Positions 24,521 to 33,235 of a stretch of DNA of 64,000 bases are shown one piece after another (positions within the stretch are counted from its first letter, which is position 1; the number at the start of each line of letters is the position of its first letter). Where the stretch lies: NCBI RefSeq assembly GCF_040126305.1, contig NZ_CP149511.1:1240001-1304000 (forward strand). The letters are read 5' to 3'. The DNA comes from Pararhizobium sp. A13. Its GTDB lineage: Bacteria > Pseudomonadota > Alphaproteobacteria > Rhizobiales > Rhizobiaceae. A program made the position numbers and the translations under genes. The notes beneath the pieces are model-generated. The model did not search any database and had not been told where the DNA came from. It was given only the letters and a program-made list of their open reading frames with translations.

Positions 24521-25558
24521 TCAAACCGGGAGAAAGGCCATGGCGTCATCCGGGATGAGCTGCTCACGCAGCCGCTCCCTCAGCCGGTCCGGTCCCAGTT
24601 GCCGCAGGTCCTCATTGAAGTCACCGAGCTCCGGCTCGATGACCAGCGGCAGGATGCCGGCGGCCTGCGCGCGCCGGCTCAATCCTTCGATGCCGTGGCG
24701 ACCGGCCGCATCGGCGTCGGCGGCGATGTAGAGGCGCACGGCACCGGGGGGAAATCGGAAGGCGACGAGGTGATTGGCGGTGAGCGCCGCCACCATCGGC
24801 ATGCCAGGCATCACATGTGTGAGTGACAGCACGGTTTCCAGGCCTTCGCCGCCGGCCAACACCCGCACGGGCCCGCCGACCGGAAAGCGGAAGCGCACTG
24901 CGTTGCCGAGAAGGCCGCCCAGCGACCGGCGAGGATCTTCGACCGGCGCCTTTCCGCCGCGCTCCGGATCGAGCCAGGTGCGGTGCACCCCGGTGATCGT
25001 GCCGGCTCCGTCGGTAACGGCGGCGATCAGGGCGGGGAATACCGAGGTCCCGCCGGTCACGAGATCCCGATAGTAGCAGGACGGATGGAATCGGAGCGCC
25101 GCGTGAGCGGACGCCCGCAGGATGCCGCGCTGGCGCAAATAGGCGTCGGCCAACGTCCCATGCAGCGGCTTGCACATGGCGAACAGCCGGCGTGCTCGGT
25201 CGGAATTCGAGCAATTGGCTGACCGGGTGCCAGTCGCCTCATGCTGCAGGGCAGGTTGCGGCTCCGGCTGTGGCAGGCTGAGAAACCGGCGGGTTTCATG
25301 GGCGACGTCGCGGAAATCGACGAGGCCGCAAGTCTCGCGGACAAGGTCGAGGAGATCGCCATGCTGGCCGGTCGCCGCATCCGTCCATTTGCCGGTGCGC
25401 GGGCCGGTCAGATGAACATAGAGCGAGCGGCCCTTGCTGTTGGCGACATCGCCGACGATCCAGTAATGACCGGCGCGAACGCCGGCCGAAAGATAGTGGC
25501 GGCAGACCGCCTCGGCATGCTGTGCGAGACGGCCCGCCAGGTCTGACGCGGACAGCAT
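24521..25558 (-). CDS. Toprim-domain protein (plasmid/phage primase-like)
   Basis: The protein has 345 residues, starting at 25558 (GGGAG 6 bases upstream; an upstream TTG is rejected). The N-terminus carries a degenerate zinc-finger-like primase region (GVRAGHYWIVGDVANSKGRS, then GQHGDLLDLVRETCGLVDFR). Toprim motifs follow: VLAGGEGLETVLSLTH with the catalytic Glu, and RLYIAADADAAGRHGIEGL with the DxD pair. ALTANHL and LGDFNEDLRQLG complete the domain. Proteins of this group are annotated Toprim/virulence-associated E or DUF7146. A role in priming DNA after conjugation is plausible but unproven. Confidence 0.82.
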   Translation of the reverse strand: MLSASDLAGRLAQHAEAVCRHYLSAGVRAGHYWIVGDVANSKGRSLYVHLTGPRTGKWTDAATGQHGDLLDLVRETCGLVDFRDVAHETRRFLSLPQPEPQPALQHEATGTRSANCSNSDRARRLFAMCKPLHGTLADAYLRQRGILRASAHAALRFHPSCYYRDLVTGGTSVFPALIAAVTDGAGTITGVHRTWLDPERGGKAPVEDPRRSLGGLLGNAVRFRFPVGGPVRVLAGGEGLETVLSLTHVMPGMPMVAALTANHLVAFRFPPGAVRLYIAADADAAGRHGIEGLSRRAQAAGILPLVIEPELGDFNEDLRQLGPDRLRERLREQLIPDDAMAFLPV

Positions 25559-25569
25559 GATTGGCTCCC

Positions 25570-25774
25570 TCAATGGCGGCTGGCAACATTGACCAGGCGA
25601 TCCCGCTCCATCAGGCGCGACAGGATCGTCGGCCTCTCACCCGTCTTGGGCACGAAAACCGGGTTTCCCACGCGATGATCTCGCAGAACAGCCCGATCGC
25701 CCTCAACCATTCGCGCTCGCCCTCCGTGAGGCCGGTGAGTTCGGGATGGGCATTGCAACATCCTTTCGGACACG
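25570..25774 (-). pseudogene. Possible frameshifted small gene
   Basis: Two overlapping frames between DUF932 and Toprim each look protein-like over part of their length. One contains HPELTGLTEGEREWLRAIGL followed by FCEIIAWETRF; the other continues as FVPKTGERPTILSRLMERDR. Joined, they would give a coherent protein of about 65 residues, which suggests an old gene broken by one or two frameshifts. No family is recognised. A short inverted repeat TCAATG/CATTGA (25570-25592) overlaps its end, just before the Toprim gene. Confidence 0.3.
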
Positions 25775-25838
25775 GCGATGCGACCGCCAACAGGGTCGGT
25801 CGGCATCGCGATGGAACAGAGGGGGTATCTCTGTGCGG

Positions 25839-27029
25839 TCAGGCTGCCTGTTCGAGGAGCTTCTTGGCCTTGCCTTCCAACTCGAGACGAGTGTCCTGAT
25901 GGGTCTTGTCGCGCGCGAGCGCGGTGATCCCCTGCACGAAATCGAAAATGCTCTCTGGAGGACGCCCCTCCTCCGAGAGAACGGTGTCGATGATTTTGCC
26001 GGTTTCGCCCTTGGTGAATCCACGGCGCCGCAGGAATGCGTCCCGATCCTCATCGTTGCGGGCGACGATCCGTTCACGGGCAGCCTTGATGCCGGCGACG
26101 AATGGAGCAGGCGAGGAGTTGGCGAAACGCGTCAGCGCTGGCGCCGCCTCATGGGCGAAGCGTTGCCCGGCGAACTTCGAATGGCGGATATTGATCTCTT
26201 CGAAATTCTCCGTGCCCCACAGGTTGCGGTTGGCGCAAACGGCGCGAAGGTAAAACGACGCTATGCCGAGCGTCTTTGACCCCACCTCGCTGTTCCAGGC
26301 ATAGAAGCCGCGGAAGTAGAGATCGGGATCGCCGTTCGGCAGGCGACCGGCCTCGATCGGATGCGTGTCGTCCACGAGGAACAGGAACACGTCACGATCG
26401 CTGGCGTAGAGCGTTGTCGTGTCCTTGGTGATGTCGACGAAGGGATTGTGGGTCATCGTCGCCCAATCGAGGACGCCCGGGACCTTCCAGATCGTGTCGC
26501 CGGTTCCGTTGCCCGCGATCTTCATCACGGCCGAGACCAGCTCGTGATCCCAGATGCGGCCGTAATCCGGCCCGGTCACCGCGCGAAGCTCGACGCGACC
26601 GTCGTCGGTTTCCAGTGTCTTCACCAGTTCGGCGCGATGGTTCAGCAATCCATGCTGCAGATTGATGCCGGCAAGCGGTGCCGGCAGCTGACGCATATAG
26701 GTTGACGGAGCGCCAATCAGGCTGCAGAGCTGGCCAAAACTCCAGTGGGTCGGTGCGATCGGCCCGGATTGACCGGGAACGATCAGCGTCAGGCGCTGGG
26801 CATTGTCGCGGCTGGCTTCAACCCTGACAGCGCTGGTTTCGACCATCCGGGCATGAGCGCGGTCGGCGCGCGATTTGACGGTATCATAGAGTTCGCCAAG
26901 CGACAGGTAGCGTTCGTCGTCCGGGCGGGAGAACCATTCGGACGAGACGCGGCCGATGCGCTCGCCGCGCGAGACGTCGACCTTGAAGCCGGTGGAAACC
27001 GGGCGGGAATGCTGAACAAGATTATTCAT
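25839..27029 (-). CDS. DUF932 family protein
   Basis: The 396-residue protein shows the DUF932 pattern: SFGQLCSLIGAPSTYMRQLP, LRAVTGPDYGRIWDHELV, YASDRDVFLFLVDDTHPIE, then FYAWNSEVGSKTLGIASFYL and NRNLWG. The family occurs in phages and conjugative plasmids, often close to ParB-like and anti-restriction genes. Its biochemical role is not established. AGGAGA lies upstream of the ATG at 27029. A stem-loop at 27055-27085 lies just ahead of the ribosome binding site. Confidence 0.88.
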   Translation of the reverse strand: MNNLVQHSRPVSTGFKVDVSRGERIGRVSSEWFSRPDDERYLSLGELYDTVKSRADRAHARMVETSAVRVEASRDNAQRLTLIVPGQSGPIAPTHWSFGQLCSLIGAPSTYMRQLPAPLAGINLQHGLLNHRAELVKTLETDDGRVELRAVTGPDYGRIWDHELVSAVMKIAGNGTGDTIWKVPGVLDWATMTHNPFVDITKDTTTLYASDRDVFLFLVDDTHPIEAGRLPNGDPDLYFRGFYAWNSEVGSKTLGIASFYLRAVCANRNLWGTENFEEINIRHSKFAGQRFAHEAAPALTRFANSSPAPFVAGIKAARERIVARNDEDRDAFLRRRGFTKGETGKIIDTVLSEEGRPPESIFDFVQGITALARDKTHQDTRLELEGKAKKLLEQAA

Positions 27030-27054
27030 GTTGCAATCTCCTGAAACGGAAAAA

Positions 27055-27085
27055 CCCGGCTGATCCGCTTCAAGCGGGGGCCGGG
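27055..27085 (-). terminator. Stem-loop with T-run between ParB-like and DUF932 genes
   Basis: Two nested stems, CCCGGC/GCCGGG (27055-27060 and 27080-27085) and CCGCTT/AAGCGG (27065-27077), are followed on the minus strand by GTTTTTCC. This fits a rho-independent terminator after the ParB-like gene or an attenuator in the DUF932 leader. Confidence 0.6.
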
Positions 27086-27170
27086 CTGGTGGAATGGAAA
27101 GAAGAGTATGAATTCGGCAGCGAGACGCGGCGCAGCCGCCGCGCCTCGGATCGATTGGGACCGTGTCGAA

Positions 27171-29318
27171 TTACTCTGCCGCGTCGAGGTGGGTTTCCTG
27201 AACACCGTCTTGCGCATCGGTGACGGCATCACCGACATCGGCGTCCTCGGTCAGGAAGCCCGGGAGATCGGCTGCTTCGACGTCGGGCTCCGCATCCCCG
27301 CTGCCCTGATCGATCGCCGTCGCAGTCTTATCGGACGATGTCTCGTCGCTGTCGAGCCGCAGCGGCTCCGGCAGCCATCCGCTTCCTTCGAGAAGCCGTG
27401 CTGCCTCACGGGCCATGTCCGGCCTTTTGAGATGGTCAATCAACTGTGCGGATTGCTCATCCTTCGCCTCGCGAACGGCCTGCAGGATCCTCGCTTTGGT
27501 TACCCTTCCGAGGTAGTTGTCGACCGTCGGCGTCCACCCCGCCCCGACCATGCCGAAGCCGATCGAGCGGGCGACTTGATCTGCGTGGGTAATAGCGCGA
27601 CTGCGCCTGCTCCACGGTTCGATCACTGCGTTCAGCGACAGACTGGCGCAATGGGCAAAGAGCATCTGCCGGCTAACCTCGTCGAGCTGGATCAGGTAAT
27701 CCCAGAGTGCGCCCGGATCCTTCGGCAGATCCTGCCCCCAGGCTTCCTGTCGCTGATCGATCTCCTTGGCCCAGGGCGTGTCGGCAAGCCCCGGCGTCTG
27801 ACTGAAGTTCGCGCTCTGCAGCGTGAGTTCCAGGCATGAGTCCAAACCGTAGAGATAGAAGATCTTCAACACGAAGCTGTGGAGCACGGCGACGAACGCC
27901 ATGACCGGATCGTTGGCAAGTGCATTGCGAAGCGCAACCGTTCGCGCCGCCGTCAGATCGAGGATCAGGCGATCGGGAAGCGGCCGGGTAGTGTCGTCCT
28001 CCTCCTCGGATTGATCCGAGGAGACGGCCTTGCCGTTTACGGACATGCCGTCGGTGGACGAAGCAGCACTTGCCACCTGTTCATGGGTGTCGTCTTCATA
28101 ACTGCCGGCACGACGATCATCAGCTTCGACCGTCGGCTCATCTTCGGGCCGAACAAAACCGCGTTCGATCTTGAGCTCGCCGTTCGCACTGAGCGAGATG
28201 AAGACACCGCCGCGTGCGACATCCTGCGGATTGAAGACATACGGCCGGTCGTTCAGGCCATCGAGTTCGGTCCCGAGTTCCTCGAGCCTCTTCTCGGTCT
28301 CTTCGGAATGATCCTCGACTTGCGCGTATGCGGCATCGAGCTTGTCATACTCGGCCCTCAGCTCGTCGTAACGGCTGATCTCTTCCGCCGACACCTCAGC
28401 CTGTTCGCCGTAGAACCGGCGAAGACCTGACGTATGGCCATAGGGGAAATCGAGGGCTGCCTCGACCCATTTCCAGCCTTCATCAGACTTCAGGGCCTCG
28501 GCGTCGGTCTTCAGTTTGTCGAACACCAGTTGCTCCAGCGTTGCCGGATCCTGAAGCCAACCACCCTGATCCTGCTCGAACAGATCGCGCATGACCACGC
28601 CGCCGGCCGCCTCGTAGACGTCGACGCCAACATAGACCGCCCGGCGATCGCTGGCGCGGACCGCCGTCTCGGTGAGCAGCCGGCGGATGTAATACGCCTC
28701 CTTCACATGCGAGCGCGAGACCGTGTCCCACACCTGTTCCTGCTTGGCGTGGTCATTGGTGATCGAGAAGGCCATGATTTGTTCGAGGCTCATCTCGTCG
28801 CTCGCATAGAGGTCGAGGAGACGCGGCGAGACCGAGGCAAGCCGAAGCCGCTGCTTCACCGTCGCCGCGGAGATAAAGAAGCGGGCAGCAATCTCCTCCT
28901 CGTCCAGACCTTGTTCACGTAAGGTCTGGAAGGCATGGAACTGATCGAGCGGATGCAGTTGAACCCGATTGACGTTCTCGGCAAGCGAATCCTCAACCTC
29001 CAGCGTTTCACTGGTGCTGACGATGCAGGGAACGCCGGCTGTCTTGCCCAGCCGCTTCTGGCTGACGAGCAGTTCGAGGGCACGATACCGGCGCCCTCCT
29101 GCCGGAATACGGTAGATGCCTGTCTCCTTGCCGCCACCGTCACGTTCGGGCCTGACGCTCAAGCTCGAAAGCAGGCCGCGGCGAGCGATATCCTCGGCCA
29201 GATCCTTGATCGAGACGCCCGCCTTGATCTTGCGGACGTTCTGCTGGCTGAGCACCAGCTTGTTGAAGGGAATATCGCGAGCGGCGCTGAGGGTGATCTT
29301 CTGAATGGCCTGTGCCAT
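27171..29318 (-). CDS. ParB-like nuclease-domain protein, large plasmid type
   Basis: The 715-residue protein starts at 29318 (MAQAIQKITLSAARDIPFNK). The ParB/Srx domain covers residues 15-120 with VRKIKAGVSIKDLAEDI, IPAGGRRYRALELL and DSLAENVNRVQLHPLDQFHA. A KorB-like HTH follows (DEEEIAARFFISAATVKQRL). The rest is long, acidic in the middle, and has no partitioning-type C-terminus. Proteins of this size are typical of plasmid leading regions rather than of segregation loci; no parA or parS set is next to it. CTP binding or nuclease activity is a family possibility. Confidence 0.88.
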   Translation of the reverse strand: MAQAIQKITLSAARDIPFNKLVLSQQNVRKIKAGVSIKDLAEDIARRGLLSSLSVRPERDGGGKETGIYRIPAGGRRYRALELLVSQKRLGKTAGVPCIVSTSETLEVEDSLAENVNRVQLHPLDQFHAFQTLREQGLDEEEIAARFFISAATVKQRLRLASVSPRLLDLYASDEMSLEQIMAFSITNDHAKQEQVWDTVSRSHVKEAYYIRRLLTETAVRASDRRAVYVGVDVYEAAGGVVMRDLFEQDQGGWLQDPATLEQLVFDKLKTDAEALKSDEGWKWVEAALDFPYGHTSGLRRFYGEQAEVSAEEISRYDELRAEYDKLDAAYAQVEDHSEETEKRLEELGTELDGLNDRPYVFNPQDVARGGVFISLSANGELKIERGFVRPEDEPTVEADDRRAGSYEDDTHEQVASAASSTDGMSVNGKAVSSDQSEEEDDTTRPLPDRLILDLTAARTVALRNALANDPVMAFVAVLHSFVLKIFYLYGLDSCLELTLQSANFSQTPGLADTPWAKEIDQRQEAWGQDLPKDPGALWDYLIQLDEVSRQMLFAHCASLSLNAVIEPWSRRSRAITHADQVARSIGFGMVGAGWTPTVDNYLGRVTKARILQAVREAKDEQSAQLIDHLKRPDMAREAARLLEGSGWLPEPLRLDSDETSSDKTATAIDQGSGDAEPDVEAADLPGFLTEDADVGDAVTDAQDGVQETHLDAAE

Positions 29319-29330
29319 GTCGTTTCTCCA

Positions 29331-29374
29331 TGACGGGCCGGCCGGAGCCTCTCTCCGAACCTCCAAACCCGTCA
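29331..29374 (-). promoter_or_regulatory. Stem-loop just upstream of the ParB-like gene
   Basis: TGACGGG (29331-29337) pairs with CCCGTCA (29368-29374), and an inner CGGAG/CTCCG (29343-29357) stem has the loop CCTCT. On the minus strand it ends directly before the GGAGAA site of the ParB-like gene. The remaining sequence to 29531 holds no gene. Confidence 0.5.
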
Positions 29375-29531
29375 CAGAATCCCCTTCCCCCCTCTTCCTC
29401 TCAGCCGCTCTGCTCCCGCCACATCGAGGGCTCCCCAGGAAGCTCGCGAATGTCGACGCGCCCGGCTCTGTGCAAGGTTTCGACTATTTCGCTCTGTTGA
29501 CATCCTGGCGATGGGGGGATGCCAATCTGTG

Positions 29532-29765
29532 ATGAAAAATGCACGCTCAGCTGCCGGAAGTACGGCCCTGACTTTGCCCGGCAACGACGGCGCAAGGAAA
29601 CCGTCGCATCCGCCGAAACACAAAGGCCGCCAAGCGGTTGCTGATCAAGCTTATGAAGAGGCAAGGAACCGCTCCAAGCGCATCGTCGCCGACAAGCTGC
29701 GGTCGTATGGAGCAGCGAAACCTCAGGTCATACCGCAGGTCGAGCATCGACTCACAAGGGATTGA
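29532..29765 (+). CDS. Small hypothetical protein
   Basis: The 77-residue frame starts at 29532 (MKNARSAAGSTALTLPGNDG) and contains a basic helical stretch (ADQAYEEARNRSKRIVADKL). It is not recognised as a known family. A GGGGAT at a proper distance upstream and the clean start support a gene, but it could be a chance frame. It is divergent from the ParB-like gene and marks the right edge of the plasmid accessory block. Confidence 0.35.
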   Translation: MKNARSAAGSTALTLPGNDGARKPSHPPKHKGRQAVADQAYEEARNRSKRIVADKLRSYGAAKPQVIPQVEHRLTRD

Positions 29766-30055
29766 ACAATCGAGCTGAAAACTCGCATCTACCTTTGCAG
29801 GCAGAGTCCGAGGCTCAATCGATTCGGGCGGCGCGCAGCGTCATGTGTCCAGCATTTTCGCAACGGCTGGTCGCACTCCAATTAGGGTTTGGCATCGGCA
29901 GCGACCACCTTCCCGCGAGAGATATTTCGTGAACTAGGACCAAAGTCGCTATGCATCTAGGACCAAAGGCTGAAGCGCGCGGATTGAATTCAGGCCAGTA
30001 TACACGCCATCGCAGTTCGACCTCGGACGGGCGCAACGCAGTCCGGAGGCAAGTC

Positions 30056-30487
30056 ATGGAGAGAAAAGCGGATCCGGTCTGGTACCCCTTCCTGGAGCGC
30101 ATTCATCCACCCTCGCTCGATCGCGAATTTGCCTCGGTCGAGTTCGAACTGGCTTTTGCCGTCAATATTCGGACGGCCTTGGCGCTTGTTGAAGCCACGC
30201 CCGCTTGTCGCCGGTTTGCCGACATCGCCATAAGCAATGCGGCCAGCTACAGCTGTTTACGCCACGGAGGAAAAAAGGGCGAGATTCTCGCCGATGCCTT
30301 GCGCGCGATTAACGAGGCACTGTGGCGACTAGCAACGGAATTGCGCAATTGTGAAATGAAGCTGGACACTTTCGTTGATCTCACCGCGCTCTTTACGACC
30401 GAGATTACCGATCGCCGACGCAGTCATTTTGATTTTCACAAAGTGCGCCACCAGATATTGGAAGACGATTTGCCTCCCGCCTGGTAA
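30056..30487 (+). CDS. Hypothetical protein, 143 residues
   Basis: The start at 30056 has GGAGG 6 bases upstream and is preferred over the longer frame from 29951. The product (MERKADPVWYPFLERIHPPS, later ADIAISNAASYSCLRHGGKK and LRNCEMKLDTFVDLTALFTT) is mostly helical and soluble, without signal peptide or membrane span. I do not recognise the family. It stands alone between the plasmid block and the MFS gene. Confidence 0.5.
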   Translation: MERKADPVWYPFLERIHPPSLDREFASVEFELAFAVNIRTALALVEATPACRRFADIAISNAASYSCLRHGGKKGEILADALRAINEALWRLATELRNCEMKLDTFVDLTALFTTEITDRRRSHFDFHKVRHQILEDDLPPAW

Positions 30488-30605
30488 CGGCGAAAGTTCG
30501 TCTTTCATCGAGTGTGATCTGTGCACCGGAACAATCCGGTACTTTCAATGTTGCGCATATGCCGCTCCTGTCACGGATGCGGCATTTTCAGAACGTAAAC
30601 CTTTT

Positions 30606-30833
30606 GGCCCGCTGTTCGCCGAACAGCGGGCCGGGGCAGAAGAGAGCGATCAAACCACGATTTTGACTCAAGGCTCGGTCTCTTTGCGCCAGGCTACGTC
30701 TCTGGCGCAATTCACAGCACAGGCACTGTAATCGTATCGGCCTCAACGGCGGTCCCGATGGAAGCAGGGTCATGCTGGCTCCCTATTGGTGGAACCCGGC
30801 ATACCACTGACGCGGCACGAGGCAAGTGCCTCG
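30606..30833. repeat. Three perfect inverted repeats in a gene-free stretch
   Basis: The 347-bp gap 30488-30834 has no convincing gene but three perfect repeats. GGCCCGCTGTTCG/CGAACAGCGGGCC has a 1-base centre (30606-30632), TTGCGCCAG/CTGGCGCAA a 9-base spacer (30684-30710), and CGAGGC/GCCTCG lies at 30818-30833 just after the MFS stop. The last may help terminate MFS transcription. No T-runs follow any of them. Confidence 0.6.
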
Positions 30834-30834
30834 A

Positions 30835-32046
30835 TCAGACCCGCCGCCGTGTCTCCGCCATCAGAAATACCGCCAGTACACAGCACAGCAGGCCAAGGGA
30901 CGATGGCAGCCCCTGATGTCCGATCAGTTGCATCGCCAGTCCTGTCGCGGGCGAGCCCACGATGCCGCCGATGCCCCATACGAACGCGAATGCCGCGTTA
31001 CCGGCGATCAAGGCTTGACCGGTGAAACGCTCGCCGAGCTGGATCAGCGACATGGTGTAGATCCCGAACGAGACCCCGCCCCAGACGAAAACGAGCGGCC
31101 AGATGAGCCACGAGTTGAAGATCGACGGCAACAGCAGGCAGCCGGCCAGCGAAGCCAGTGCACAGCACAACATGGTCCGCGTCGAGCCAAACTGTTCGGC
31201 CACGCGCCCGAGCAATATCTGCACCACGGCATTGCCTGCGATGAAACAGGTGATGAGCGAAGCGATGCGCTCCTCGGCGCTGCCGAGCGCGGCGCCATAG
31301 ACCGTGAACAAGGAAAGCAGGATCTGCTCGAAGGCGGCAGCAGTGAAAACCGCGAACAATAGGAGCGGCGCCAGTGCAAAGAAGCCACCGACCGATGTTG
31401 CCTCGCCTTCATGCGGCATCTTCGGCAGGCGCGGCACGACCGCAAGCACGATCAGGCCGCAGAGAAGGAAGGACACGACGCCGATCATGAAGGGCGGCCA
31501 ACCCTGCGTGCCGACCAGGCCGAGCGACAGCGGGCCGATGGCGAAGCCACCCGAAACAATCGATGAATACAGACCCATGATGCGGCCCCGGCGTGGCGCG
31601 GGCGTAATCGAGATCAGCCAGGTTTCGCTGATCACGTAAAGCGGATTGGCGAAGAAGCCGAGCAGGAAGCGCAGCGGCTTCCAGGCCCAGACGTCCTGCG
31701 TCCAGGCAATGGCGATCAGGGTAAGCGCCGCCAGGATCGAACACAGGATCGCAAGCCGCGCCCCGCCCACACGCCGCGCCAGCGCCGGAATGAAGGGTGA
31801 GGATACAATGAAACCCAGCGGCGTCATCGCCGCCGACAAACCGATCAGGCCGGGCGTCGTCCCCTGTCGCTCCAGGATGAAGCTGAGCAGCGGATAGGTC
31901 AGCCCCTGGGCCACGGCGAACACCGTAACGGTCGCGATGATGCCCGCCATCGCGGCCCATGGGATCCGATCCTCTCGCGGTGATGTCGTGCTTTGCAAGA
32001 GCCGGCGAACCACAGCGGCACGCGGAAACTGGCGATCCGGTGTCAT
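30835..32046 (-). CDS. MFS transporter
   Basis: The 403-residue protein has about twelve hydrophobic segments, starting with AGIIATVTVFAVAQGLTYPL after a polar 30-residue N-terminus. The MFS loop after TM2 is present (PALARRVGGARLAILCS), and RRGRIMGLYSSIVSGGFAIG resembles the mid-protein motif of drug/sugar exporter-like MFS proteins. The substrate is unknown. It is followed upstream by a DUF1127 gene whose stop lies 13 bp from its start, so the two may share a transcript. Confidence 0.85.
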   Translation of the reverse strand: MTPDRQFPRAAVVRRLLQSTTSPREDRIPWAAMAGIIATVTVFAVAQGLTYPLLSFILERQGTTPGLIGLSAAMTPLGFIVSSPFIPALARRVGGARLAILCSILAALTLIAIAWTQDVWAWKPLRFLLGFFANPLYVISETWLISITPAPRRGRIMGLYSSIVSGGFAIGPLSLGLVGTQGWPPFMIGVVSFLLCGLIVLAVVPRLPKMPHEGEATSVGGFFALAPLLLFAVFTAAAFEQILLSLFTVYGAALGSAEERIASLITCFIAGNAVVQILLGRVAEQFGSTRTMLCCALASLAGCLLLPSIFNSWLIWPLVFVWGGVSFGIYTMSLIQLGERFTGQALIAGNAAFAFVWGIGGIVGSPATGLAMQLIGHQGLPSSLGLLCCVLAVFLMAETRRRV

Positions 32047-32059
32047 TGCAGCATTCGCC

Positions 32060-32311
32060 TTATCGTTGCCAGAAGGGCTTGGCGATCTCTGCCTCGACCT
32101 GCCGTCTCGTCAGACCGATATCGTCGATCAAACGGGGATTGTCCTTCGACATTTGCTCAAGTTTCCAGCGAAAATGGGTCCGCTCGTCCCAGGTCGCGAT
32201 AGTGCTTCGCAGGGCCGCCAGGCTGTAGTGCCGACGCGACACTTCCGCCCGCCCCACGGGCATTTCCGGCTGCGCTGCCTGATGCGGGGCCGACGCAAGG
32301 GTATCGTTCAT
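32060..32311 (-). CDS. DUF1127 (YjiS-like) protein
   Basis: The start at 32311 has GGAGG upstream and gives 83 residues. The C-terminal segment MSKDNPRLIDDIGLTRRQVE followed by AEIAKPFWQR is the DUF1127 signature. Small DUF1127 proteins in Rhizobiales and Agrobacterium influence phosphate and carbon metabolism or RNA turnover. The longer, Arg/Trp-containing N-terminus here is of the less studied type. It precedes the MFS gene by 13 bp. Confidence 0.85.
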   Translation of the reverse strand: MNDTLASAPHQAAQPEMPVGRAEVSRRHYSLAALRSTIATWDERTHFRWKLEQMSKDNPRLIDDIGLTRRQVEAEIAKPFWQR

Positions 32312-32368
32312 GGCAACCTCCATAGGGTTTGAGGGTCGGAGAACCCTCGACCTGAAAGAGGATGAATT

Positions 32369-32435
32369 CTGCAAGATACGAGCAGCGTTGTACTTAAGCT
32401 CTCCCGAATAGTTCCAAAAACTTCCAAACGGGCTA
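32369..32435. repeat. Dispersed intergenic repeat, copy 1
   Basis: About 67 bp, including TACGAGCAGCG, AAGCTCTCCC and AAAAACTTCCAAACGGGCTA, that recur at 43784-43851 with roughly 85% identity. Here it lies 58 bp upstream of the DUF1127 start in reverse orientation to that gene. Confidence 0.7.
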
Positions 32436-32506
32436 CGTGCGATCTCCTGGTATCGACCCGAAGCTGACCTGACGCGTCGACGCAGTCCGTCTGGCGAGAC
32501 GCGCGA

Positions 32507-33037
32507 TTAAGCAGGAACGTACGTCAACCTAATCACGTCCTCGCCAACGTGATCGGTGGTAACAAGGCGGAGTGGAGGCCGCGGGCCGGCGAAGAATGGC
32601 TTACCGCGACCAAGCACGACGGGGTGGAAGTAGAGTCGATACTCATCAATAAGACCAAGGTCGGTTAGGCTTCGTGCCAGATCTGGTCCGCCAACTTGGA
32701 TCTCCCCAACAAGCCGAGCCCTCAGGCCACGTATCACCGCCTCGATGTCATCCTCGACAAGTGTGGCGTTGGGACCGACTGACTTTAACGAGCGCGACAC
32801 GACCCACTTCGGTTGGCGCCGCCACGCCGCCGCGAACTCGCGCTGCTCCGCACTCCACTCAGGACGGTCTTCGTCCCAATAACGCATGATCTCGTACATG
32901 CGGCGACCGTACACACTGCCCGTCAGGTCGCGCACTTGCTGTATCCAGTGACGAAAGAGCGCAGGGCCTGTCGGCATTTCCAGGTGGTCGACGTAGCCGT
33001 CCAGGGACTGGTTCATTCCAAAGACGAGCTTCGCCAT
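32507..33037 (-). CDS. Dihydrofolate reductase-fold protein (RibD C-terminal type)
   Basis: The 176-residue protein starts at 33037 (MAKLVFGMNQSLDGYVDHLE). SLDGYV, GSVYGRRMYEIMRYWDED, WVVSRSLKSVGPNATLVEDD, GEIQVGGPDLARSLTDLGLI and DEYRLYFHPVVLGRGKPFFA follow the RibD_C/DHFR-like order. Members are NADPH-binding reductases of mostly unknown substrate. The longer frame upstream of the start is intergenic and includes a repeat; it is rejected. Confidence 0.88.
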   Translation of the reverse strand: MAKLVFGMNQSLDGYVDHLEMPTGPALFRHWIQQVRDLTGSVYGRRMYEIMRYWDEDRPEWSAEQREFAAAWRRQPKWVVSRSLKSVGPNATLVEDDIEAVIRGLRARLVGEIQVGGPDLARSLTDLGLIDEYRLYFHPVVLGRGKPFFAGPRPPLRLVTTDHVGEDVIRLTYVPA

Positions 33038-33203
33038 GCTGCAAGATCTCCACCTAAAGGTCTTCAGATTAGCTTGAGCTGCCGTTACGCGGAAGTGAGA
33101 TTGGGCACAAACGGCACGCCGCTTTGTCGGTGTGACGAATAACCAGAGGTCCGCTTTCGGACCCAAAGTCGATCTTAGCGCGCATCTGGAAGTCGACCAG
33201 CCC

Positions 33204-33235
33204 AACCGGGTTCCGAGGAGAAGATGTCGGGGTCT
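33204..33235. repeat. Short dispersed repeat, copy 1
   Basis: AACCGGG-TTCCGAGGAG followed by AAGATGTCGGGGTCT recurs with few changes at 37811-37843. A small hairpin GGTCCG/CGGACC (33148-33163) lies 40 bp to the left. Both are between genes. Confidence 0.6.

Noticed and set aside
17098..29318. Partition locus (parA plus parB)
   Set aside because: The ParA-like and ParB-like genes are 10 kb apart on opposite strands with no parS-like repeats or repC; context points to transfer and establishment.
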